Assembly (NCBI GenBank): GCA_033549065.1
Contig: JAWSUE010000011.1
Coordinates: forward strand, 39,835 to 103,834
Source of the DNA: Bacillota bacterium
GTDB taxonomy: Bacteria; Bacillota; Dethiobacteria; DTU022
Reading direction: 5' to 3'
DNA: 64,000 bases
Shown here in pieces: positions 24,649 through 34,040 of this stretch. A program made the position numbers and the translations under genes. The notes below the pieces were generated by a model, which was not told where the DNA came from, did no database searches, and was given only the letters and a program-made list of their open reading frames with translations. Each line of letters starts with the position of its first letter. Within the stretch, counting starts at the first letter, position 1.

Positions 24649-24709
24649 AAGATTAACCTAAGCCTCCCGTTATTATCTTCACTATCCTCTCCCGATCACC
24701 TTAAACATT

Positions 24710-25339
24710 TCAAATTCCCGGAATCAAGCGGATAATTGCAGAGAATATATTAAATACCAGGTTGTAGGCGGGCTCAATTATCAACCAAAGAACCCGGAAC
24801 AGGATCAGTCCAATTAAAATTAATGGTGCATATCTCTCCAACTGGTAGTAATAATTCAGATATGAATCCGGAAGAACCGACATCAGTATTTTTGATCCGT
24901 CAAGCGGTGGGATCGGTATAAGGTTGAAAATTCCGAGTAAAATATTAAGCTGCATTAAAACTACAATGAACTGTAAAAATAAACCGCCGGTCAAACCGGC
25001 ATTAATCAGGATATGCAATATAAGCATGCTGATAAACCCGAGCGTGAAATTCACCATGGGACCGGCAAAAGATACCCAGCGAAGCCCTTTTCTGTAATGA
25101 TTAAAATTGTACGGATTAATCGGTACCGGCTTTGCCCATCCAAACCCAACCAAGAGAATCATTATCGTTCCCACCGGGTCGAGATGGTTAATGGGATTAA
25201 GGTTCATTCTGCCCTGCCTGGCTGCAGTCCTGTCGCCAAAATGATAAGCCATCCTGGCGTGGGCAAATTCATGGAATGTGATCGCTATGAGTAAAGCCGG
25301 AATACGCAGTGCTATGACTATGGGGTCCAGTCCTAACAA
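24710..25339 (-). CDS. Site-2 protease family (M50) membrane metalloprotease
   Basis: A protein of about 209 residues with five or six membrane segments. The zinc-binding motif HEFAH lies within FHEFAHARMAYHFGDRTA, and the third ligand is in NLIPIPPLDGSKI. This is the short Rip/SpoIVFB-like group of intramembrane proteases, without a PDZ domain. A promoter lies at 25377-25405 inside a longer possible frame, so the probable start is the TTG at 25339 preceded by AAAGGGGGT. Substrates of this group are mostly unknown, and in Clostridia it commonly sits beside trpS and scpA. The identity is certain, the role is not. Confidence 0.88.
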   Translation of the reverse strand: MLGLDPIVIALRIPALLIAITFHEFAHARMAYHFGDRTAARQGRMNLNPINHLDPVGTIMILLVGFGWAKPVPINPYNFNHYRKGLRWVSFAGPMVNFTLGFISMLILHILINAGLTGGLFLQFIVVLMQLNILLGIFNLIPIPPLDGSKILMSVLPDSYLNYYYQLERYAPLILIGLILFRVLWLIIEPAYNLVFNIFSAIIRLIPGI

Positions 25340-25376
25340 TTCCCCTACCCCCTTTCTATATATCAACAACTTTTTT

Positions 25377-25405
25377 ATTATAGCAGACCGCGGGGTATAA
25401 TCCAA
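25377..25405 (-). promoter_or_regulatory. Promoter of the M50 protease-trpS-scpAB unit
   Basis: On the minus strand, -35 TTGGAT (25405-25400), 17-bp spacer and extended -10 TGC-TATAAT (-10 at 25382-25377). Transcription would start at about 25370, just upstream of the preferred TTG start at 25339. Confidence 0.75.
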
Positions 25406-25429
25406 ACTCTGACTGGCTGATAATATCTC

Positions 25430-26191
25430 TCAGGTCAACTGATCCGGGCTAAATACGCCCAGCGCAACCAGCCGCTCCTTAACTACGGCCGGATCAGGTT
25501 CATTATTTATCAAGTGCAGTTCTTTTTTCAGACGTTTGAGGCTAACATTATTAATCAAGCGATTTTGAACAGCAGCAGTCAGCAGTTCATAAGTCTCGCT
25601 TTCCATTTTAAATGAATATCGCTGTTCAAAACGGACAGCCCTGATGATTCTGAGCGGGTCATCGGTAAAGCTATTCCTGTGCAAAACTCGAATTCTCTTT
25701 TTTGTTAAATCCTGCTGACCCTTATAGTAATCAATGACATGTCCGTAATTTTCCGGATCCAGCGAACAGGCCAGAGCGTTTATCGAAAAATCGCGCCTGC
25801 CCAGGTCTTCTTTCAAATTTGAAGGTTCGATTTGCGGAAGTGAACCTGAATAAGGATAATACTCTTTACGGGCGGTCACCAGGTCAATTTTATGTCCTCC
25901 TCCGAAATCGATAGTCACCGTTTTAAATTTTTTGTACCGGACCACTTTCCCTCCAAGAATGCCGGTTATTAAATCAGCCAGGACCAGGGCATTTCCGGTA
26001 GTTACAAGATCAATATCCTGATCAACAGGAAATCCGAGCAATAAATCTCTGACTACACCCCCTACTAAAAATAAATCAGCATCATAGTCTGCGGCTATCT
26101 CGGATATATTTCCAAGCAGTTTCAGAATGTCCGGAGAAAGCTTTTCAATTATCTTTTCCCTAAGATTCGTCATGGTATCCTTTTCCGGCAA
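25430..26191 (-). CDS. Short CCA-adding enzyme/poly(A) polymerase-type nucleotidyltransferase
   Basis: A 253-residue protein with a class II nucleotidyltransferase head: LVGGVVRDLLLG, the metal-binding DQDIDLV and RRDFSINALACSL. The neck (DDPLRIIRAVRFEQRYSF) follows, and the protein then ends after an ERLVALGVF segment. Full bacterial CCA-adding enzymes are about 400-480 residues, so the body and tail that position the tRNA acceptor are missing. It could be a compact tRNA-repair or A/CC-adding enzyme or a different nucleotidyltransferase. No frameshift or fragment of the missing part is seen downstream. It follows deoB by 33 nt. Confidence 0.75.
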   Translation of the reverse strand: MPEKDTMTNLREKIIEKLSPDILKLLGNISEIAADYDADLFLVGGVVRDLLLGFPVDQDIDLVTTGNALVLADLITGILGGKVVRYKKFKTVTIDFGGGHKIDLVTARKEYYPYSGSLPQIEPSNLKEDLGRRDFSINALACSLDPENYGHVIDYYKGQQDLTKKRIRVLHRNSFTDDPLRIIRAVRFEQRYSFKMESETYELLTAAVQNRLINNVSLKRLKKELHLINNEPDPAVVKERLVALGVFSPDQLT

Positions 26192-26224
26192 GATCAGGAT
26201 TAGATTTATTAATTGATCGTAATA

Positions 26225-27418
26225 TCAGGGAATAAAAGAAACTCCAGGTCCCGGGTTTGTCAGATCAAGCCAGTCAGCAGCTGATGCGGCAAGATCTGCG
26301 TACGTTTTTCGTATTCCCAGATTTTTATTTAGCTGAATTTCTCTATTCCAGGCCAAAAGAGGAACATATTCGCGGGTATGATCTGTAGTCGGAAAGGTGG
26401 GATCACACCCGTGATCAGCCGTAATAAATAATAAGTCATCCTTTCCCAGCATTTTCAAGATTATTTCAAGGTGCCGGTCAAACTTTTCCAGGGCAAGGGC
26501 AAATCCTTTGCTGTCATTACGGTGGCCATACAAGGTATCGAAATCGCCAAATGTAGTCCAGATAAGTCCACTTTCCACATTTTCAAGGAGGTAGATCAGC
26601 TCTTCAGCCAGGGCATCGTTATCCCCTCCGGGTCTTGTGATCGTCATGCCGCGGTGGGCAAATATATCGGCAACTTTTCCGACCACAGCTACAGGATACC
26701 CTCTCTCCATGGCTGTATCAAGCAGTGTTTTACCCGGAGGTGAAAGTGAGTAATCATGCCTGCCGGCAGTCCTCTTAAATGAACCGGGTTCTCCGACAAA
26801 TGGACGGGCAATAACCCTGCCGACCGCATTTTTTCCGGTCAGGAGAGACCTGGCAATTTCTGACCAGTGATATAGAGTTTCCAAGGGAACTATTTTCTCA
26901 TGCGCCGCGATCTGGAAAACACTATCGGCTGAAGTATATATTATCGGGAAACCGGTTTTAATATGCTTTTCACCCAGTCGCTCAATTATCTCGGTTCCTG
27001 AAGCAGCGATATTCCCGAGCACACCCCGGCCGATCTCTTTTGAAAAGCGATCAATTAGTTCCCGAGGGAAACCGTCGGGAAAAACAGGAAAGCTGCTTTC
27101 CATGACAATACCGGAGATCTCCCAGTGGCCGCTTGTAGTATCTTTTCCTGGTGAAAGAGGCGCCATCAGACCGTAAAAGACGGGAGAAAATTTTGATATC
27201 CTCTTTACAGAAGATAATTTCAGGGCTTCCCCCAAACCGAGGCTATAAAGATTTTTCAGGTCCAGCGGTCCATGTTTTCTGATCACATTACGCAGAGTAT
27301 CTGAACCTAGATCACCATAGTCATCTGCATCAGGTAAGGCACCCGCACCTGCGCCATCCAGGACAATAATAATTGCTCTCTTCCGGAGTTGGTCAGGCTC
27401 GGGGGTGGGTTTTGTCAT
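26225..27418 (-). CDS. deoB: Phosphopentomutase
   Basis: A 397-residue metal-dependent mutase of the alkaline-phosphatase superfamily that interconverts ribose/deoxyribose 1- and 5-phosphates in nucleoside salvage. Signatures include IIIVLDGAGAGALPDADDYGDLGSDTL (metal Asp and Thr), GKDTTSGHWEISG, TFGDFDTLYGHRND and ITADHGCDPTFPTTDHTRE. The frame overlaps xerD by 26 nt, and ATG 27418 has GGGAAG just upstream. xerD-deoB is a conserved pair. In spore-formers pupG, dacF and spoIIA-sigF commonly follow, but here a nucleotidyltransferase gene does. Confidence 0.96.
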   Translation of the reverse strand: MTKPTPEPDQLRKRAIIIVLDGAGAGALPDADDYGDLGSDTLRNVIRKHGPLDLKNLYSLGLGEALKLSSVKRISKFSPVFYGLMAPLSPGKDTTSGHWEISGIVMESSFPVFPDGFPRELIDRFSKEIGRGVLGNIAASGTEIIERLGEKHIKTGFPIIYTSADSVFQIAAHEKIVPLETLYHWSEIARSLLTGKNAVGRVIARPFVGEPGSFKRTAGRHDYSLSPPGKTLLDTAMERGYPVAVVGKVADIFAHRGMTITRPGGDNDALAEELIYLLENVESGLIWTTFGDFDTLYGHRNDSKGFALALEKFDRHLEIILKMLGKDDLLFITADHGCDPTFPTTDHTREYVPLLAWNREIQLNKNLGIRKTYADLAASAADWLDLTNPGPGVSFIP

Positions 27419-28280
27419 ATACTTCCCGTATCTTCTTTCTGGTTATCTGGGTATATATCTGGGTAGTGGAAATGTCAGAGTGGCCCAACATTTCCTGGAC
27501 AGATCTGAGGTCTGCGCCATTTTCCAAAAGGTGTGTGGCAAAAGAATGGCGCAGTGTGTGGGGTGTAATTTCACCGTTAATGTTCGATTTCCGTGCATAT
27601 TTCTTAAGAATTTTCCAAAAACCCTGCCTCGTCATCCTCTTGCCGTGCTGGTTTACAAAGAGGGAAATTTCTCCATTATTTTTCAGCAGTTTTGACCTGG
27701 CTCCCTTAATATATTCATTGACAGAATTAATAGCTACAGATCCTATAGGCACAATTCGTTCTTTCATGCCTTTACCACGGCATCGCAGGTAACCGACTTT
27801 TGGATCAAAGTCAGTTAGATTCAACGAGACTAATTCAGAAACACGAATACCGGAAGCATAAAGCAGTTCCAACATAGCCTTATCCCGTAAGCCGTTATTT
27901 TTTCCGGCAATCGGTTGGCTCAGCAGATCATCAACTTCTTTTGTAGTAAGTACGCGGGGTAGTTTTTTTTCTATACGCGGTGTTTCCAGCTCCAATGCCG
28001 GATTACTTTCGATCATTCCCTCGTTAAGTAAAAAAGTGAAAAATGAACGAATAGAAGCAATACAGCGCGAAATTGAAGAAGTAGCGTGGCCATTTTTCTT
28101 CAATTCGATGATAAACATGTTTAAATCTGACCGGCTTATATCTACCGGTTTAGTCTTTTCATGTTTATGCATGAAAGTAATAAATTTCTTGAGATCACGC
28201 CGGTACGACTCCAGGGTATTTTGTGAAAGTCCTTTTTCGACTGCCAAGTAGTTACTGTAATGTCCTAACTGCGTTTGCAT
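27393..28280 (-). CDS. xerD: Site-specific tyrosine recombinase XerD/XerC family
   Basis: A 295-residue recombinase that resolves chromosome dimers at dif. N-terminal SAM-like core-binding domain (about 1-90) and C-terminal catalytic domain. Catalytic residues are visible as Arg in YASGIRVSELVSL, HTLRHSFATHLL, the second His in LGHSDISTTQIYT and the nucleophilic Tyr in the same segment. The deoB linkage points to the XerD (RipX) type rather than an integron or phage integrase. Start ATG at 28280. Confidence 0.93.
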   Translation of the reverse strand: MQTQLGHYSNYLAVEKGLSQNTLESYRRDLKKFITFMHKHEKTKPVDISRSDLNMFIIELKKNGHATSSISRCIASIRSFFTFLLNEGMIESNPALELETPRIEKKLPRVLTTKEVDDLLSQPIAGKNNGLRDKAMLELLYASGIRVSELVSLNLTDFDPKVGYLRCRGKGMKERIVPIGSVAINSVNEYIKGARSKLLKNNGEISLFVNQHGKRMTRQGFWKILKKYARKSNINGEITPHTLRHSFATHLLENGADLRSVQEMLGHSDISTTQIYTQITRKKIREVYDKTHPRA

Positions 28281-28323
28281 ACCTTAAATTTCCTCACTAA
28301 ACTAAGTTTTAATTATTTCAACG

Positions 28324-28343
28324 GCAGGTAAATAAATACCTGC
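28324..28343. terminator. Small hairpin between nudF and xerD
   Basis: GCAGGTA / TACCTGC (7 bp, 6-nt loop) lies in the 106-nt gap. No T tract follows on the minus strand, so it is a weak terminator or mRNA-processing hairpin at best. Confidence 0.4.
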
Positions 28344-28386
28344 ATAAAAATATCAATATACTCAATTAATTTAAAATATTTTCAAA

Positions 28387-28938
28387 TCATAATTTGTCTA
28401 ACAGGGCAAATTGTATAGCAATGATTGTTTTTCCATCCCTGATCCTGCCGTCTGCTATCATTTCTGCAGCATCATTCAGAGAAATTTTCTCAACTGTTAT
28501 AAATTCTTCGGGATCAGTATTCTGATTTGCTGTTTCGCTTAATTTTCCGGCCTGGAAGAGGTAAATCATTTCATCACAAAAACCTGGCGAGGGATAAAAC
28601 CTGATCAGCTCCATCCAATCTTCTGCCTCCAGCCCTGTTTCTTCGAGCAGCTCGCGACGGGCGCACTTAAGTGGTTCTTCGCCAATTTCCAGCTTACCGG
28701 CCGGTATTTCAAGCAATATTTCCCCGGCCGGCTGACGGTGCTGCCTGACAAAAAATACTTTATTTGATTCATTCACAGCCAATACCGCTACTGCTCCGGG
28801 GTGTTCCACAACCTCGCGAAAAGCAACTTTACCGCTCTGAACCTTTACCCTGTCCTGTCGAACATTGATAATCCTGCCGCGATAAAGATAACTCGTTGAA
28901 AGGGTTACTTCTCTCATATGATCGCTGATTATTCTCAT
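28387..28938 (-). CDS. nudF: ADP-ribose pyrophosphatase (Nudix hydrolase)
   Basis: A 183-residue Nudix enzyme. The Nudix box is fully intact: GKLEIGEEPLKCARRELLEETG (about residues 82-103). The N-terminal beta-strand region and EVVEHPGAVAVLAV are typical of the ADP-ribose pyrophosphatase subgroup (NudF/YqkG), which cleaves ADP-ribose to AMP and ribose 5-phosphate. In Clostridia it is often found with xerD and deoB, as here, where ribose 5-phosphate links it to DeoB. Start ATG at 28938. Substrate assignment is by family similarity. Confidence 0.9.
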   Translation of the reverse strand: MRIISDHMREVTLSTSYLYRGRIINVRQDRVKVQSGKVAFREVVEHPGAVAVLAVNESNKVFFVRQHRQPAGEILLEIPAGKLEIGEEPLKCARRELLEETGLEAEDWMELIRFYPSPGFCDEMIYLFQAGKLSETANQNTDPEEFITVEKISLNDAAEMIADGRIRDGKTIIAIQFALLDKL

Positions 28939-28958
28939 CCTTTCTGGTAAATTTCGGA

Positions 28959-30104
28959 TTATAATTTGCCGCCGATTATACTGTTTGCAATTACCAATCG
29001 TTGGATCTGGTTGGTTCCCTCATAAATCTGCATTATTTTCGCATCACGCATATATTTCTCCATGGGGTATTCCCGGCAATAACCGTAACCCCCCATTACC
29101 TGCAGGGCATCAACGGTAACTTTCATAGCCGTATCACCGGCAAACGCTTTTGCCATAGCAGAATAAGGCGACAGGCGTTTCTCGGTCTTCCCGATCATGC
29201 CGGCTACCCTCAGTACCAGGGAGCGGGCAGCCTCAATCTCCATCGCCATATCAGCCAGCATAAACTGGATTGCCTGCTGCTGAATGATCGGTTTTCCAAA
29301 CTGGATTCTTTCCCGGGCATAATCGGCTGCAGCTTCATATGCTGCTCTGGCCACTCCTACAGCCAGTGAAGCAATCATCGGCCTCGATATATCAAATGTC
29401 TCCATGGCAACTCTGAAACCACTGCCTTCCTTGCCCAACATATTTACTTCAGGAATACGGACATCTTCGAAGATAACATGCGCCGTATTACTGGCCCTGA
29501 TGCCCATTTTTTTCTCTTTTCGGGTAGCGTCAATCCCCGGTGTTCCTCTTTCCACAACAAAAGGGGTAAGTGTCCGGGCTCCTCGCTTAGGATCTACGAT
29601 GGCAAAAACAACATAATAATCGGCATAGGTGCCGTTTGTGATAAAACATTTACAGCCGTTAATTACATAATCTGAGCCATCCTTTATTGCAGTTGTCGAA
29701 ATCGAACCTACATCCGACCCGGCATTCGGTTCGGTAAGGCAAAATGAGGCAAGCTTTCCGCTGCAGATATCTGTAAGGTATTTTTCTTTCTGTTCTTCAT
29801 TTCCGGCCAGTTGAATCGGCAGAGAGGCGAGTGAGTTTGCACCTACACCGGTTGCAATACCGGCACAGCCACGTCCCAGCTCTTCGGTAACGATACAGAC
29901 AGTAACTTCATCCATCCCTGCTCCGCCATACTCTTCAGGTATACTAATTGAAGCAAAACCCTCAGCAACCATCTTGCGAACCAGATCCACAGGCATCTCT
30001 TCTTTTTCATCATATTCGGCCGCTATGGGGATAACTTCTTTCTCAACATATTCATGAGCCATTTTCTGCATGGCCAGCTGCTCGGTTGATAATTCAAAAT
30101 CCAT
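28959..30104 (-). CDS. Acyl-CoA dehydrogenase (short/branched-chain type)
   Basis: A 381-residue FAD enzyme of the acyl-CoA dehydrogenase family that makes an alpha/beta double bond in acyl-CoA. Helical N-domain, middle beta-domain (CLTEPNAGSDVGSISTTAIK, CFITNGTYADYYVVFA) and helical C-domain. The catalytic base is the Glu in MQIYEGTNQIQRLVIANS, the position used by butyryl- and short-chain enzymes. etfAB is not adjacent, so bifurcating use cannot be argued from context. The CBS-PAS-sigma54 activator gene lies 47 nt upstream in the same direction. Confidence 0.93.
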   Translation of the reverse strand: MDFELSTEQLAMQKMAHEYVEKEVIPIAAEYDEKEEMPVDLVRKMVAEGFASISIPEEYGGAGMDEVTVCIVTEELGRGCAGIATGVGANSLASLPIQLAGNEEQKEKYLTDICSGKLASFCLTEPNAGSDVGSISTTAIKDGSDYVINGCKCFITNGTYADYYVVFAIVDPKRGARTLTPFVVERGTPGIDATRKEKKMGIRASNTAHVIFEDVRIPEVNMLGKEGSGFRVAMETFDISRPMIASLAVGVARAAYEAAADYARERIQFGKPIIQQQAIQFMLADMAMEIEAARSLVLRVAGMIGKTEKRLSPYSAMAKAFAGDTAMKVTVDALQVMGGYGYCREYPMEKYMRDAKIMQIYEGTNQIQRLVIANSIIGGKL

Positions 30105-30151
30105 TTTCCTTCCTCCTCTTGATATAATGATTTCCTTTTTATAATTACTTC

Positions 30152-32263
30152 CTATTTAATTCCAAGTTTATCCATTTTTTCGTAGAGCCACGACCTGCTC
30201 ATGCCAAGAGTCCTTGCAGCCCTGCTTTTATTACCTCCGGACTGTTGAAGCGCTCTGCTGATCATGTCCCGTTCCTGTTCGTCTCTTTTCCACCGATAAT
30301 CTGGAATAGGTGGATCTTCCTTGTTATTTAAAGGCTCACTCCTCTGGATTTCAGACCCCGCTCGTATCTGGGGTGGAAGATGCTCAACCCTGATTGTATC
30401 CTCTCCTGTAAAGTTCATCGCCCGCTCCACAACGTTTTCAAGTTCACGTATGTTACCCGGCCAACTATATGCACGGAGCACACTTAAAGCATCTTCAGTT
30501 ATATCACTAACTTGCATACCGAATATGAGGTTATACTTTCTTAAAAAAGCATGGACCAAAGGCAGTATATCTTCAACCCGTTCTCGTAGTGGCGGTATTG
30601 GAAGCGGTATCACATTAAGCCTGAAATATAGATCTTTTCTAAAGGTGCCGGCATTGACTTTTTCCTCAAGCCGCTGGTTTGTTGCGGCAATGAATCTGAT
30701 ATCGACCCGGATGGTTGAAGTTCCACCAATTCTTTCGAAAGCCTGATCCTGCAAAACTCTTAAGAGCTTGCCCTGCAAGGTTAGGGGCATATCACCGATT
30801 TCGTCGAGAAAAAGTGTTCCGCCATCTGCCAGATCCAATCGGCCTTTTTTACCATTTTTATGAGCCCCGGTAAAAGCTCCGGGAGCATAGCCAAAAAATT
30901 CTGTTTCGAGAAGATTCTCAGGTATTGCGGCACAATTAACTTTTATGAATGGAGCGTTCTGGCGTAACCCAGCCTGATGGATAGCCTGTGCTAAAAGTTC
31001 TTTTCCTACGCCGCTTTCACCGCTGATCAGCACCGTTGATAAACCCTGTGCCGCCTGTTGTGCTTCTCTTAGCAACCTCTGCATGGCCGGATTAATCGTT
31101 ATTATATCATCGAATGTATATGGATGTTTCTGAAATCTTTCTTTTTTTAACTCTTCCTGAAAGTGGGTCAACCTGCTGTTCATGGTTTCCAGTTTTCCGG
31201 CAAGTTCTCTTAATTCATCTACTCTTCTGAAACTGATTTTTCCCACAGCGCCGATAACCTGCCCGTCCCTGACTATGGGCAGTCGTGATACCACATAGGG
31301 TTTACCATCAATAAACTGTATATCATTAATTTCCGGAATGCCGGTTTTACTAACAACATGCAGCCTGCTGTTTTCAAGTATCTCATTGACCGGCCTGGAC
31401 ATAACTGAATTTTCTTCGAGACGTATAAAATCGAGAAATATACGGTTTACAAGAACTATCTTGCCCATTTCATCAACAACAACCAGTGCATCGTAGCCTA
31501 TATCAAGCACTGTTCTCAGGGTCTGGTTTAACCTTTTGACCGTACTCATTTCTTCTGCGATCAGTTCAAGTTCAGTCAGATCCTGAAAAATGGCTATTGC
31601 TCCGATAACCCGTCCGTTATCAATCAGTGGCGTTTTGTTAACAACTGTTTTGGTCTCATGAATTGAATAATTCATACCAATTTCCACAATACCATCTTCC
31701 AGAACCCTGCCCATATCGAGACCTGGTAGAATGTCAGTAAGCCGTTTACCTTCTGCTTCCTCATGATCTAAACTAAAAAGCTGCTCAGCCGCACGGTTTA
31801 TAAAGTTAATCTGACATTTTTCGTCAATTGAAATCAATGCATTGTGCATGGCCTGGTACATAGCATTTAACCTGGTATTAAGCAGTCTCTCTTCCTTAAA
31901 AAGAGCGGTAATAAGCTCCACCTTGGTAAAAAGGCCAACCACCTTATCTTCCCTGTCAACTACTACTCCGGTTCCGACAGGAATCCGGCGAACGGCGTCA
32001 ATCACTTCATCATAGCTTAAGTCTTTTGAAATTTTCACCACATTCGGGTTATAATAACCGCTGATAGTGTCACCCATGTCAATATTTTTCAGTAAAACAT
32101 CATACAGGTTTGTCTTTGTAAATATTCCGGCGAGAGTTCCGTCACTGTTAAGGATCGGCAATCCGTCTCGCTGACTGTTCCGAAGTAACCGGACAGCTTC
32201 CCGGAGGGTACTTTCTGATTGCAATGTCGCGAATTTCCGCGTCATCATATCTTCAAGAAGCAT
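30152..32263 (-). CDS. Sigma-54-dependent transcriptional activator with CBS and PAS sensor domains
   Basis: A 703-residue regulator. Two CBS domains (about 1-125) may bind adenosine nucleotides. PAS domains (about 135-240 and 250-350) precede the AAA+ domain (about 385-620) with Walker A GESGVGKE, the sigma-54-contacting GAFTGA loop, and a C-terminal Fis helix-turn-helix ([24 protein letters not shown]). It lacks a receiver domain, so it senses ligands or energy state directly. It sits between recN and the acyl-CoA dehydrogenase gene, but I found no TGGCAC-N5-TTGC site between it and that gene. The target promoter may be elsewhere. Confidence 0.92.
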   Translation of the reverse strand: MLLEDMMTRKFATLQSESTLREAVRLLRNSQRDGLPILNSDGTLAGIFTKTNLYDVLLKNIDMGDTISGYYNPNVVKISKDLSYDEVIDAVRRIPVGTGVVVDREDKVVGLFTKVELITALFKEERLLNTRLNAMYQAMHNALISIDEKCQINFINRAAEQLFSLDHEEAEGKRLTDILPGLDMGRVLEDGIVEIGMNYSIHETKTVVNKTPLIDNGRVIGAIAIFQDLTELELIAEEMSTVKRLNQTLRTVLDIGYDALVVVDEMGKIVLVNRIFLDFIRLEENSVMSRPVNEILENSRLHVVSKTGIPEINDIQFIDGKPYVVSRLPIVRDGQVIGAVGKISFRRVDELRELAGKLETMNSRLTHFQEELKKERFQKHPYTFDDIITINPAMQRLLREAQQAAQGLSTVLISGESGVGKELLAQAIHQAGLRQNAPFIKVNCAAIPENLLETEFFGYAPGAFTGAHKNGKKGRLDLADGGTLFLDEIGDMPLTLQGKLLRVLQDQAFERIGGTSTIRVDIRFIAATNQRLEEKVNAGTFRKDLYFRLNVIPLPIPPLRERVEDILPLVHAFLRKYNLIFGMQVSDITEDALSVLRAYSWPGNIRELENVVERAMNFTGEDTIRVEHLPPQIRAGSEIQRSEPLNNKEDPPIPDYRWKRDEQERDMISRALQQSGGNKSRAARTLGMSRSWLYEKMDKLGIK

Positions 32264-32281
32264 CTGAAAACCCCCGTTAAC

Positions 32282-33994
32282 TTAGCGGACAGATTCTTTT
32301 TTAAAGCGTTCAGCCCTCTCGAGAAGGCTGTCGACGTGCATCAGGCCTACCTGATCTATACCCGCACCATCCAGCATACGAGCCAGCTCTTCCCGCCTGC
32401 TCTGGTCTACGACAATCTCTGAGCAGGTGATTGTCCTCGCTCCGATCTTTTCCTTAAATAAACGGAAATGCCTGTCTGCCATAACAGCTATCTGTGGACT
32501 GTGCGTTACACACATTACCTGGTGGTGTATCGCCAGGCTGGCCAGTTTCTCTGCTACAGCCTGAATCGTAACACCGCCTATACCGGCATCCACCTCATCA
32601 AAAACCAGGGTGGGCATAACATCCTGCCTGGCCAGTATCGATTTCAGGGCAAGCATGACACGGGAGACCTCTCCGCCTGAAATAATTTTTGCCAGTGGCT
32701 TAACTTCTTCCCCTGGGTTTGCCGAAAAAAGAAATTCAACATGATCCAGTCCTTTTGGGGTGATGTTTTCTTTTTCCTCAATTTTCACTTCAAACCGTGC
32801 ATTTGGAAGAGCAAGTTCATCAAGGCATTCTTCCAGTTTCGACTCAAGAACTTTTGCAGTATCCACCCGGATACTATGAATTAGCAGGCTTATTTTATAC
32901 ATCTCTTTTTCCAGGTTCCTGATCTCTTCCTCGAGTTCTGCAGCCACCGCCTCACTGTTTTTCAGGCGTTCCATCTCTGACTCACTCTGTTCAGCAAATT
33001 TCTGAATGTCCCCGATAGTTGATCCATATTTTCGTTTCAGAGTATTGATCAAATTCAGACGTTCCTGGATACTGTTCAGTTCACCCGGTTCAAACTCAAG
33101 TTTTTCCTGGTAATTTCGCAACTCGTGTGCTGCCTCTTCAAGCTGTGTTGAAGCGCTTCCCAGTAGTTCAACCAAAGGATTCAAATCCGGATCAACCTTT
33201 GCCGCTTCCGCTAACATCGCTTCAGAGCTTCTCAAGCTGTCGGTAAGTGCCGGTATCATACCCGATTCTTCACCGGCATATATATTTTCATAGACTTTGG
33301 CTGTGGCAATACTGATTTTTTCTACATTAGCGAGAAGTCTTTCGCGGTTTAATAGTTCATCATCCTCCCCGTTAATCAGAGCTGCAGCACGGATCTCCTG
33401 TATCTGAAAACTATATATATCTAGTTTACGCTCGCGTTCAGCACTGTTTTCACCGAGTAAAGAAAGCTCTTTCCTTTTATCTCTGCTCTTCTTATGGAGT
33501 TCTTCAAGTTTCACACGCAAATTACCTATTTCTTCTCCCCCGAACGAGTCAAGCAGTTCTAGGTGTTGTTCCGGGCGCAAAAGTGATTGGTGCTGATGCT
33601 GTCCATGCAGGTCAATAAGATATTTGCCAAGCTCTTTCAAAAAAGATACGGGAACTGCTCTCCCATTTACCCTGGCGATACTGCGCCCGCTGCGGTAAAC
33701 TTCACGGGCCAGAAATAACTCTTCATCACTCTCTATTCCAGCTTCAGATAACAGCCGGTCCGTCTCCTCCCGGATAAAACCGCTGCAGCAGATTATTCCC
33801 TCGACATATGCTTCTTCACAGCCCTGTCTGATCTGATCCACCGCTGCCCTGTCACCGAGCAGCAGGTTAATTGCTCCGATGACAATTGACTTACCGGCTC
33901 CTGTTTCACCGCTTAAAACATTCAAACCGGAATTAAAGTTAAAGGTAAGATCTTCAATTAGTGCAAAATTATTAACCCTCAACTCTACGAGCAT
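32282..33994 (-). CDS. recN: DNA repair protein RecN
   Basis: A 570-residue SMC-like ATPase that acts at double-strand breaks. The N-terminal head has Walker A (GETGAGKS at 29-36), a long coiled-coil region (about 150-380) with repeated EEL/LEEEIR patterns, and the C-terminal head with ISGGEVSRVMLALKSIL and VFDEVDAGIGG. Length is normal. It follows nadK by 46 nt; the usual argR/ahrC between them is absent, as are spoIVB and spo0A after it. Confidence 0.97.
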   Translation of the reverse strand: MLVELRVNNFALIEDLTFNFNSGLNVLSGETGAGKSIVIGAINLLLGDRAAVDQIRQGCEEAYVEGIICCSGFIREETDRLLSEAGIESDEELFLAREVYRSGRSIARVNGRAVPVSFLKELGKYLIDLHGQHQHQSLLRPEQHLELLDSFGGEEIGNLRVKLEELHKKSRDKRKELSLLGENSAERERKLDIYSFQIQEIRAAALINGEDDELLNRERLLANVEKISIATAKVYENIYAGEESGMIPALTDSLRSSEAMLAEAAKVDPDLNPLVELLGSASTQLEEAAHELRNYQEKLEFEPGELNSIQERLNLINTLKRKYGSTIGDIQKFAEQSESEMERLKNSEAVAAELEEEIRNLEKEMYKISLLIHSIRVDTAKVLESKLEECLDELALPNARFEVKIEEKENITPKGLDHVEFLFSANPGEEVKPLAKIISGGEVSRVMLALKSILARQDVMPTLVFDEVDAGIGGVTIQAVAEKLASLAIHHQVMCVTHSPQIAVMADRHFRLFKEKIGARTITCSEIVVDQSRREELARMLDGAGIDQVGLMHVDSLLERAERFKKESVR

Positions 33995-34040
33995 ATATTT
34001 TCCTCCCGAATAATATTAATAAATAATCATGCGATTGGAC

